From: Lepidurus packardi
Taxonomy: Eukaryota > Arthropoda > Branchiopoda > Notostraca > Triopsidae
Assembly (NCBI GenBank): GCA_023053545.1
Contig: JAKZAN010000006.1
Coordinates: 997,001 to 1,061,000, forward strand
Reading direction: 5' to 3'
Length of the DNA: 64,000 nucleotides
Shown: piece by piece, positions 24,201-36,200 of the stretch
Layout of the letters: each line of letters begins with the position of its first letter
How positions within the stretch are numbered: the first letter of the stretch is position 1
Notes under the pieces: model-generated
Databases searched by the model: none
What the model was told of the DNA's origin: nothing
What the model saw: the letters and a program-made list of their open reading frames with translations, nothing else
Made by a program: the position numbers and the translations under genes

Positions 24201-27200
24201 TCTCCTTCATGCGCTAAAGACACAGCTTTGCGCAATTTCTTTACTGTCTTGGATACTTGAGCAGCATCGGCAGCCACTTCTGGCTTGAGTGGCTCAGCAC
24301 TAGTTTTGGCGACAACCTCTTTAGATTTGCGACGTTGTTGGGCTGGGATGGATCCTGGCTCTGGTGTTTCGCGACTCTCTTTGCGTAAGAGCTTACTGCC
24401 TTTGTTGGGTTTTTCCAGATCGGCGATTTCTCGGAGTGCTTTTTCAATTTCATCTTCGTCTTCAGCCGGTTTGGCTGACTTCCTGCGCTTCTTGCGTTTT
24501 TTCTTCTTGTCTTCCCCGCCAGCTCCTCCTGCGTGTTCTTCGTTGGGTTCATCGTCTGAATCCTGTGATCGACTGCTGATGAACTGCTCAATATCCTCCG
24601 ACGTTATGCCATAAAACGTCATCATAGCCTTGGTCATTTCTGGCTCTGTGCCTCGTGTGGGACTCGCTTGTTCTGTTGGACTACAGATTTTGGATTCGGA
24701 CGAAGAAATTCCGGTTGTCGTAGTTGTCTCTTCAGGGTGAGTCTCTTGAGCTGTTTGATTATCGACTCTCTGCTCTTCATCAATGGTTCCAGCCACGTCA
24801 ATGGACGGTCCTCTGGACGCACCTTTACGTTTCTTGTGCGTTTTCCTCTTGATGTCCTTCAACACCAAACCAGGAATAACTTTCAGTCCAGTCCTGCTAC
24901 TCTTGTCTTTCTCGTCTTCGCGGACATCGAAGCTCTTTGACTTGAGTTTGAATTGCCGAGTTCGGCTCCGCGGCTCACGAGGTTCGGAGCCTGCTCGCAA
25001 AACAACCTGCGGAACTTGAGGTGTAACTTGATGTTCAGCTTGCTTGGGACTGGAAGGTGCGCCGGTACTGCTACTGGCCGACGAAGATCGCGGGGACAAA
25101 GAACTGGATGAATCCCGTGGGCTTTTCAGAGTGCTTGTAAGTTCAACAGCCGGAATCTGCAATCCACTCGACAGAATCTGCGCGTACGACATTCTACCTG
25201 GCGATGTATTGCTGGCACTCAGGAAGGATTCCAGGGTAAGCTCAGAGGGGTGTACTTCTTGCACGGTAGTGGAAACCGTTACGGTAGTTTGTACGGTCTG
25301 AACCACAGCGCGCGTTTCCGATTGCGACGGTGCTAGAATCGCGTCCTGTAACACATCATTGACGCCAAAAGAGATGTCCTGAGAAGTTTCTCCACCAACA
25401 GTGCAGACAACAAGGGGCATTTGGACACTCTCGTTCAAAGGAAGCGCGGGAACGCTGTAAATGGGCTGGCTAAAATAACTTTGTTGTTGAGATGTTTGCA
25501 CCAACAGTGCTGCGTAGTCTGCTTCGCTAATCACTGGTTTGGTTTCTGTCACATAAGTTGTTTGGGAAGACATCATAGAAGGGTAAACTACCGACTCCGA
25601 GTTAGCCTGACGATAGATTTCTTGGTGAACAGCCTCGGTGTACGTTTGTGTAGACAAGACAGGCACAACGTCTGTCTTTGAGAAGGTTTCCACGGTTTCA
25701 ATCTGCACAGCTTGTTGGGTAACTTCTCCCACTGCACGGTCCTTAGGTGCGGAAGCTTCGGAATCCGAAGAGGGGGGTGATTGTTGGGTGTCGAGGATGA
25801 TTCCAGCTAAGCCACGATGTTGCAAGTGCAACGCTTTTCCGCGCAGAATATCTGCGTAGGACAGACCGCTAGCCCCACAGTTCCACATTGGGCTGGACGA
25901 GCGATCGGGACGTTGTTGGATTCCTAACTGTTGCTGGGCAGGTAATTCTAATTCGGATTCCTCGGTTTTCGGAAGAATTTCTGTTGACTCCTGATGGCGT
26001 GATTGCTGTTTACGACGCAGTGCTTTATTCTTAGAAGTGAATTCTTGGGTCTCGGTGGGCGCAGGTGCAGAAAGATGCAGGCTTTCTTCAAGGACAGGAG
26101 TCGGGGGAGCAACAACCACCTGCTGAATAGCTTCTTCGCTGGTTTCGACATCGGAAGACAAGTCTTTGCTAAGTTGGGGTCGGACGGTCTGAACCGCCGA
26201 ATCGCGACTGCCTGAATGGCTCGAGGGGATGTTCGTGGGTAAATTACGTTGGGGAGTTCCGACACCACGTTGACGACGTTGAAAGTTCGGCTTGTTCAAG
26301 TTTTTTCCAGTTATTACCGGCGATTTTCCGGACTTGATATCTTCTTCACTGAACTGGCTATCTTGAGTATCAAATGTATCTGGTTGGGTTTCTTTCTGCT
26401 GAGCTTCCAGAACAGCGGTCGCGATTTCTTCAGCGACTTTGGCCCTACGCATTTCTTCGATTTCCCAGCGCGATCGGCCGGGACTCTTGGGCGAAGCATC
26501 GGATTCACTGACCTGCTTCTTGCGTGGTTCAATCTTCAAAGTAAGCTTGGGGGCAGTAGGAGTAGGCGCAGGCAAACTTTCTTGCACTGTGGTTTGTGCA
26601 CATTCTGCAGGAACAACTTCGTCTTCGTTGTTCAAAGTATTTTGGCGCGACACGCTGGGACTACGTCTGCCTGCAGCGATGTCTGCGTAACTTAGCTTGT
26701 CTAAATTGGGCGCTGCGAGTAAAACAGGATTGATCTGAGTCAACAACTGCGCTCGGATTTCGCTTTGTTCGGCATTAGGGAGGGTCATTTCCACCCCGTC
26801 TTCTATGACGAGGTATGGGTCCATGTGTTGTAACTGTTGTTTGAGGCTGCGAACGTGTCTTCCACATGCCTCCATTTGGATTTGCAGTGCCTATGCAACC
26901 CCCCAACAGAATCAGCACAAAGTAAGAATAAAAAATAACAAAAAAGGCCAAAAATGGAACTCGTTACTACACAGAAAAAATGCCCAAGAGAATTGGACGA
27001 CTTGATAAATTAGGTAAAAATTTGGCGTGAGAAACTTTTGCTATAAAAGCAAAAAATTTCACGTTCGTCTTTTCCGCGTAACATGGTTTCTGGGATCCGG
27101 GCCAATATGGAACCAAGTATATGGCTGAGGTGTTTTTACAATCAGCGTTTTCGCAAAAACATCGTCGCAACGTTGAAAGCGAGTTGAACATGATTCCGAA

Positions 27201-30200
27201 ATATAACAGTAAAAGTAACGAAATAAACTAGGAAAGCAACTTTCCTGGCAGTACTGGCGACAGACATAGACATAGATATTATATAGTCAAGGAGAAAAAA
27301 ATCGGCGGGAGGCAAGGCAGAAAAAAAATGGAACGGCTATGGACTAGGTGTCTAAAGGTTCCAAATCTGGGGTTCCCCGCTGCAAAAGCAATTTGCAACG
27401 TTCATGGCGTGCAGCCATTTTGGTTTGCAGGGCTGCAATACGTTCTCTCCAGCTCTACGGATCCAAGACCCCCAAAATGCATACAGAGCGCGTAGGCAAA
27501 TAGGTGTGGAATTGGTTTTGAACCCCCGACAAAATGCAGCAGGAAATTGGTGCACAAACACGTGTAGGTAGGTATTCGCGGCCCCGAAGCAGAAACGGCA
27601 GAAGTGTAAAAGGTGCGAATGGGTACGGAGTAAGTGGTTCGGAGGAGAGAAACGAAATAGAAAAAATAAAAAATTGGCACAAAAAGAAAGACAGAAATTA
27701 GCTCAAAATGAAAAAGTTTCGCCCCATTTAAAAAAAAATCGTAAGCCAAATAAAAACTACCCTGTTCAAGCGCTACCCTTCACCCCGTCGACATAAAAAG
27801 CTTAGACAAAAAACAACTATAAACCGATGAAGGCATAGCAGCTACGGCGACAGTAAATTGAAAGAGAAGAAAAATAAAAATTATGAACAAATTACGAAGC
27901 AAGAAAACATTGGTTGGATAATTAAAAAAAAAGATAAAGAACTCGGAATTGGAAGGGAGGTGCGGTAGTGACAACTGATTTGACCAAGTCCAAAGTAAAC
28001 AGAAGCTCGCTAAAAGTGAGACGATGTTTTTGATGAAACGACCAGTGCAGCCAACTTGGCTCCGAATTGGGTCCGGATGTTGTAAACAATCCAGCACTTT
28101 GTGGCTTGTAATTACTCCGTGACAGTGTCGCCAAAATACAAGGTGACTGCCGGGTTCTGTAAGGAAAGAACGCATCAGCTTTTTGCTCAACTCTTAAATC
28201 TTTTTCTTTAAATTAATTAATGCAAATGAGGTAAGAAAAGTCACGTGCTGGGTTTTTATCCCGTGCCATATGAATCGCGCAAAGCCACGAAAGTCGCTCC
28301 ATCAAAATTGTCCTCCCACTTTCTCGCCTCTCAATCTCTTATTGCTTGCCTTTTCAACTTGGAATTTCAAAGTCTGTTTGAAACGCCTTGGGGCGTAGGG
28401 CAGTCCAGAATTATTTAAGTATTTACAAACTGGTTTGGAATTTGGTTCTCTTTATCAAAAGACACAAACAACCAGGTTAGAATAAAGTAAATTCGGACTT
28501 ACATTTTGCTCCACCACAGCCTTATCTCGATTTGCAGAGGCGTATGCAGGACTCGAAACGATGCGCAGTTGCTGTTCTGCTTGGACAATTTGGTGTCGCA
28601 AATTTTGTATCTCCTATGGTCAGAAACACCCAAACCACACCATAGGTTTAATTGTTATGCAAAAATAATCTCTTTAATATTGCACTCAAATTCTCTAGCA
28701 TCAAATGTGTTCCTTCTTCGACGGGAAATAAAGTACAACGCAAAACAAAGTTCATTGTTAAGATTAACATTATGTGCGTCAGCTGGTCAATGAAAAGCGA
28801 AATAAAACCCAGATACTTCGAAATCCCACTGCGAATAACGAAATCCATGCCGAAATTTGGGAGTGGAACTGCAAGATTACCTGTTGGAGGGCATCTAGCT
28901 GCGCAACTGCAGCTTCCAATGTCGTACTTTGTTGTCGAATGTCATTTTGGAGTGCATCCAGCAACTTCTGCAAGTCATCACTCGCATGGAAGATGTCAGG
29001 ATCTCCCGTCACACCAGAACGGAAATGAATCTATCAACACACGAAGAAATAACGATCCGTTATCGACCTTGAACTCGACGCTCGTTAACACTTTAGGCCC
29101 TTACCTGAAGCTTTTCAATCGACATTAGGATTTTCGTCTTCTGGATGGCAATTTCTGCCAAGATCTTCTCTCGCATCGAGAGCTGGTCACGCAGAGGACG
29201 TTTCTTGTTCATGGGATTCTCCAAGTTTTGCTGCGACTTTTCCATCCAGGATTTCACATCCTTAAGCTTCTTCTCGCACTGCTCCCACTCTTCCGTCATT
29301 TCCAGCAACAGCGCATTCTAGGTTCACATTTTTCTCAAGTTTCTCCCGGAAGTATCCAACGCATGCATACAACAACAGGCGAAAAAAGAGTAAGAAAAAC
29401 CTAATTTACCCGTTCTTGCAGTAGCTTCTCGACTTCGATTTTGCTCTGCTCAGCGTCCGTCATATGGTCAACCAATGCTGCGGCGTTAGATACTTGCGAA
29501 ATACGCCCTAATTCCTTACCCATGTCACTTACAGTACGAGTCACATGTTTGCAGCTTTTCACGGCCGCCTAAAAATAGATGACGTTTAGTCATAACGAAA
29601 GGCCATGACGACTGTGTTACGTACTGAGTAATCCTGTAACTTTTGTCTGGCTTGGCCCAAGCTGGTGATATGCAAAGGCTCGTCTAGAAAGACTTGTTTT
29701 TCTTCCACCCAAACTTTGACGATTTGGTACATTTGCAAAAAGCGCTGCCACGAGTCCAGTGAGTCTCCCACCTGCAACGTCATCCAATGACATCATGTAA
29801 CATTGATTTCCTGCCCCTGCCCTCGCTCTACCCTTGCCATTTCCAAATCTACAAGCATGCTGCCAAATGGCTCTCTCACACTCCATTTTCTGCCTGCTCC
29901 CAGCCGCAGTTTTTCCTTCTCATTTCCCCTCCCCACCCAGCCCCGATCAATTTAAGCAGGCACAAAACCCAGTTATGCCAACTACCAAGTATTCGAAGGC
30001 TTACCTGTAATTTCTTGGATTCTAGCCAATTCTTCACTTGCTGCAATTGTTCAGTTAATGTAGACAACGTGGAGCGCACCATTTGCTGCTCACTTTCATT
30101 GCGAGTGTGGTCGCAAATAAGTTGGCCATTGCGGTTCACCCGTTCCATTTGCTCAGTAATGCTCGCGATCTCGCATTGCAATTCCTAGGTAACCAATACA

Positions 30201-33200
30201 AACCATAAAGCCTTGTTCCTGTCAAGTTACTGTCTTCACGGGAAGGAGCAAGCAAAAGATTGAAAGCCACTCAGGGACACATTACTTGCAAAAATTCTTT
30301 GAGAGCTTGAGGTTCTGCAGTGCGGTCTTGAACTCGGCCTTCTGCTTGGCATATCCAGGTCTGGACGTGCTCTACTCCGCGCTGGTACTCGTAGCGCACC
30401 GTGCGCGCGCGTTTCACCTCAGTGTTTTTCTCTTCTAACTGCGACATGACTTGCTCTTCTTGGATTTCCAAATTGGATAACTATACATTTACCATACGAT
30501 AATTCCCCATAAGACCATCATTAATTCCTTGTTAACTCAAACCTTAATCGATCTCATTAACGAAAAAAATTACCTGACGTTCAGTATCACTTGGGATGGC
30601 TTGGGATAATTCCAAATACCGGTTGCGTGTCTCGGCTGCAAAGTCTTTAGTCTGATTTCTCAATTGCTCAAAGCGGCTTCGTAAATCCTGCAGTGGAATA
30701 CACCAGAATCAGTTCCAAATAAATATTAAAACCCCACGCTATCAGGTTCGATGTGTGCCCCCAAAAAATACATAAAAATTCCGTTTAAAGGAAGTACGAA
30801 ACTGCATAAAAAAGAAAAAAAAAACAAGTGGGCTCTGCTAAAAGGAGCTCAAGCCCCAACAGAAGATCAATAGATTGTCAGAAACTCTCTGTGGGGTCTA
30901 TTCTGTCTCTGCTAGGGCTGCCACGAGCCAGGAAAGCCACATGGCATAGGTCTGGTACTTGTGCCACGTCTCTCGTTTTCTCTCCATTTTCCCTCTGTCA
31001 AATAAAAGCACTCCACACCATCGATCGCTCGCAATTTCTGCAGGAAGAAGTTACCGGCGCAAGCTAGGGTCTAATAGCTTAGTCATCCTCTGACCTTGTT
31101 CCTTGACCTTGGTCTACTAAACAAGGGGGCGCGGGACAAAAGAAAAATTACCGATAGTGCCGATATACTTTTTACCTGTCGTTCAACTTCGTGTCAATCG
31201 ACATCTGCATAATCAGCAGGTCGAGCTTCGAATGCAGCGAAAAGCGCATCTTCCGCGCCTTTTTACATCAGCCCATACCACGCCCTCTCCCTTTACGCAT
31301 ACCTCATGCATCGAGAAATGTACTGGGAGCTTCTTCAAAGAGTGTAGCTGGAGGCTATTTTCATTTTCGTACAACTGTTGGCCTTCGCCTCAGACCCCAA
31401 ATCGGGAATGCCAGTCTTACTATGCGCCGCGCTTGGGCTCCAGCTACAACGTGCAAGAAATCTCGCCAAAAACAGTCATTGGCACCGTGCCCCCCAGACA
31501 CGAGAGCCGCGTGCGGCATCAAGAGGCTTTTAATTTAAAGCGCAGAGTGGCAACACAATTCTGTCTCCCGCCACGTGACTTCATAAGGGTTTAGATTACC
31601 CCATTCCCTGGTGTCTTACCTTTAGATGGGCTTCTACGGAAGATTCGTCGTTGGACCACGAATCTACGGCAAGGACTTCCGGTTTCAAAGAGGCCCACGC
31701 GGTTTGCAATTCGGAAACCCGTACGGAAGTCCGATCCAATGCTTGCAGCTCCTGTTCCGTTTCGCGAATCCGCCGTTGGACTGCGTCCAGTAGTCTAATA
31801 ACAAATGAGACAACCAAAGAGAATGAAACAACCAAACCGTTAATCACCCCACGTGGTTCGCTGAAGAAAACTTGGCAAAGACAAATGCAAAAGAAAAATA
31901 GCTGACCCAAATGTGATGTGTCAACAGCAAGGTACTGAAGAATGTCGATGAGACGACAAACTTAAACTGTAATTGTGCTGTCAGCTATACGCTAACTATG
32001 CTTGGGAAGGTCTGTAGTCAGTCTTTAACCTTGCCGGTTCTTGACTGAAGTTCCGAGGTGCTTCACCTAAGGTGCAGACTGGGAGAGCCGCAAGACGACG
32101 CACTTACAAGATATTTCTTGTCCGTGGAAACTGTCACGTGGCTTTTCTAAGTTTGTCCCCAGACCTTCACTTCTCCTACGCGCTTTGCTTATTTTAACGT
32201 TTTGTCTAATGACACGCATTGTACGCACCCTTAACGTGCTACGACTTCCGTCAACAACTCAAACGCGACATCTACCTCCCTAATGTGTTTTCAAACAAGC
32301 TCAAGAACTGGCAATCAACTCTTCTTTTTCCTTAAAAAAGGGGGGATACTTAATTAGGAAAAAAAACAATTTCGTTTCTAAATCTTAGAGGTGGGGTGAA
32401 GAGGATAAAGAGGGGTAAAGAGGTTAATTTTAACCAGACCGAACAGTCAAGTTGAACTTTAAAACGACACAAATAGGGAAGTTTAAGACAAGGAAATAAG
32501 GAATTTTGCAAAGTAGGAGGCCAACGGAATTTAGCCGTATGCTTGGGAAGTCAGTATTTTAATTGCTACTCTTGCTTATCTCCCAAGCCCATACAAGGTT
32601 AGAAGGCGTGCGCGACTTGCCTTGATCTAATTCTAGCATCGGCGCGACTCGCGTCTTCTAATTACCCATTTTCGTAACCCGCTTTTTAAGAAAGAGAGAA
32701 AGAGACAACATCCGTACCATTCTTCCCCCTTCCTTATTCTGTGTATTTTTAGCCTAATAGAGACGACACGATGTGGGGTGGCACGATTGGCTTATACGAA
32801 GAAAGGGTAAACTGGCTAAGCCGACAACGGTGCAGCGTCCTATAAGAAAGAATGTCAATGACGGCGCCGTGACGTCAATAATATAGCCAAACGCACTCTT
32901 CGGTAGTTAACCGTGTGCTATTTTTAAAGAATACACTCGTCGGAGATGTTTTCATCTTAGTCCTAAAATTACTTTCCATAACAGAAAGTAAAGTGCCAGC
33001 CATGATGGAATAGACAGGCAGACTTGTTTTTACCTGGCATGTCGGTCACGGAGAGCATCCAAATCGGCTTCAAGCGCCGAGTATGCAGGTTCCGAGGCTT
33101 GGTTCAAGTACCGGAGTACGGTGACAGCGGTGAGGAGCAGCTCTTGATGAAGCGGTGCCAACTGAGCAATATCACGTTCCAAGGCCTACATCCGGTGCAT

Positions 33201-36200
33201 CAAACCCATGATTAGTACAGGGTTAACAACGCGATATACGTACAGTCCATCTAACCTTAAGATGAGCGAGGGTTTCGTTTAACAACGACCGGGACCGACT
33301 GTCCAAATCAATGCTGTGTAAGACTTGCTCACAGCCGTTTAATTTGGCAGCAAATGCTTTGCTTCGACTCAACAAAGTCTAATTTCAAAAAACAACGAAA
33401 ATACCAAAGAAAAAAACAAGTTAAATCAGGAAAAAGGTGACGCGGAAAGGCTACCCTTCATTGCAGCTGAAAACAAGCTATTTTAAATGACCTACAGTCA
33501 GACGTGCGCAATGGGAAAACAGGAAGGAAGGCAAAAGTAAGAAAAAAAATGGTCTAGCATAAATATTTGCACCAACCTCCCACATGTCGCTTAATTCGGT
33601 CAGGTTTTTGATTCGTTGCGTGAAAGTATGCTGGCTATCTCGACGTTGCTGAACCACGGTTGTAATCATGGTTTGGATCTGCTGCCGGTTACTAATGTCG
33701 GCACGCGACTCAATTTCTTTGGCTTTATCCACAAAAGCATCCAAAATAGGCTGCTGAGCCTTGGATACAAAAAGGAATGTCAGTAAAGCACATACTACGT
33801 ACATAAAAGGATCAGAGACTACAATAACGAAATAAGCCTTCGGACCCAAATCAGTGCAGGAAATATATTACTATTGGTACGAAAGTTTAAAAAAAAAATT
33901 ACTAGCGGAGGCCTTGCTACGCCGGTTTGCTTAAGATATAATATAACAAAAGGCCAATAAGGTAATTATATTAAAAGACTCTTAATTTCGTTAAATACCT
34001 GGAAGGCTGCAAGCTGATGCTCCAGTTTGGAGATTAGGGATTTCACAGAAGCTACGTTGCTTGCATTTTCGTCGGGGAGTTGACAAGAAGCAACGGTCAT
34101 GGATTGTACTTTCTGGTGCTGTTCTTCTAGTTGCTTCCAGATTTCTACGTGACTTTCCAAGCGCGTTTGCTGATCTTTGGCTGAGTTTAGGGAATTCTTC
34201 ATGGCTTGAGTCAAGGCTTGTTGATTGGAGAGTAATTCTTCCTGCAAATCTGTGTTCAATGACGGCCAAATTTTGTCGGCAAGTTTCTGCAAGTCTTCCA
34301 AAATTCTTTCGATGTTGGCGCTGCTCTCGAAATGGGTCTTGTGTTCTTGGAGGTCTCGTTGCGCATTAGCAAAGTCAATGCCGTCTAATTCGCTACAAAG
34401 TTTGAGAGCAGCCTCTTCTTTCCAGGAATGCAGTTGGCGCACTATACCATCGTATTCAATGCGTAAGTTGTACTGCAGATCTAGGTATTGACCCCGAGCC
34501 TCTAACTCGGAAGGTATGGTGTTACACAACATGGCTGCTTCACTGAAACGCTCCTGTAATGAGGATGGTAAGCTTTCCGCTATTTCTGCCCCTTCTACTT
34601 CCGAATTCCGAAGACTTTCCACGCTTGTCATTAACGACAAAACCTCCGCAGCCAATATCTGTAAGCAATTTGTACAATGTGTCAAACAAATGGCAAAAAA
34701 AACAAGACACGTAAAAATTTACATTTTATGTAATTTAACAGAGTCAATACGGTCGAGTCGTGCTAAGATTATCCAACGTCCTCTGAGCTACACTAAAAAA
34801 TTTGCACATGCCCTTTATATTTTAAAAACATAGTTCATTCCATGTTCTTAACTGCCTTACATAATGAGAGCTATGATGCAGGTCAAGTCTGCTACGGATT
34901 TCGTCATAATTTGGGATGGTCAACAACAGAGCGTGGTGTAGTGCAAATGACAGCTCAAATCCGTAAGTTGTACAGAATCAGTGAAATAATGTGTTTTCAG
35001 ATTGCCTGGCTTCTGACGTTTGACCTGCTACTAAAATTACTTTTTTTACTGAGGGTGTTGATACAGTGAATGCGTAAATACGCAGTTTATAAACCACAAC
35101 ACGTTACATAAGTTTAATAACAAGCAATATATCTTCCTCTTAACTACAAACTTGGCTAATGTTGCACATACAATATGCTTATTGCTTAAAATAAACTATT
35201 ACACAAGACGCCAACAGACGCTCTGATTACTTCGCATAGAATGACAGACGGTCGAGATCATGTTCGAGAGCATGTTTTTAGTTCTATAGGAACAATTAAC
35301 CCACGAATCCTTTTTCGCCTGAATTTCTACAGGCTGGATATTTGTATGCTAACCATACAGGAGAGATCTCGCCTATATGACGTATTATGAAATAAAACAA
35401 TGAATAACACTCCATGATGTATTTTGGGATCTGGCTATATCGAAATATATATTTCATGATATTATTAAACGCTGAAGACGTGGCTAGACATTCCCAAGCG
35501 AATGCTATGAATGCCAAGAAATTCAACTACCTTTCCTGTTCAACGACCCTAGTCCGTATGTAGTGAGAAGCTCCGGTAACCCTGGAGTTTTTAGGGTTTG
35601 TGCAATGCTTTGATGTTTGCCGGTGAACTATATCTGGCTCGCAGAGAACTTGGCAAGTTTTGTGCCCTTGAGCTCACGCCATGTAAATTAGCAATATTGC
35701 CAAAACTAGCATCAATACTGAAATCATATTAGCATTACTGGTCAGAATCCGTTATATGTTGTCCAGCGTAAACTTGATTCCTAAGTTCCTAACGGCTTCA
35801 ACAGCAAGGAGTACTTTTAAGTTGTACTTGAAATATTAATCATATTAATCTATGTTAATCATATTTATTTATTATTATTTTTTTATTAATCTATGTTAAT
35901 CATATTAAAATATTAAATATTAATCTATGTACATCAGCTACCTATGTACATCATCCATCTACCTATGTATCATCATCATCAGCGAAACGACCACCTATGG
36001 ATATCTACCTAGTAGGCATCATCTACCTACGAGTCTCCCTTGAAAACGCTCACCAGGGCAAGTGGCGCTGTTTACATGTATACAATACATTAGTCGTGGC
36101 TGTACCTATAGATCCACTGTGGCAAATAAAGTGCAACTCAATTTTCTAGCTTACCTTATGTTTCCCACGTTCTTCGTCGACACTTTCAGCCAGCAGTTGT

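Larger units (their letters stand above)
26891..28502 (-). other. Intron between w68 and w69 (1,612 bp) with candidate terminal exons
   Basis: Contains the two candidate alternative terminal exons (28112-28156 and 27344-27454). Downstream of each, the sequence is T-rich on the coding strand. I see no AATAAA or ATTAAA on that strand. Confidence 0.75.

Noticed and set aside
26249..26695. Plus-strand open frame of 148 codons opposite exon w69
   Set aside because: Antisense shadow of coding sequence; no independent evidence.
31157..31594. Two overlapping plus-strand open frames in the w60-w61 intron
   Set aside because: Overlap in different frames, with no domain and no splice context; chance open reading in a less AT-rich stretch.
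34842..35069. Plus-strand open frame of 75 codons in the w55-w56 intron
   Set aside because: Short, hydrophobic end, no other support.
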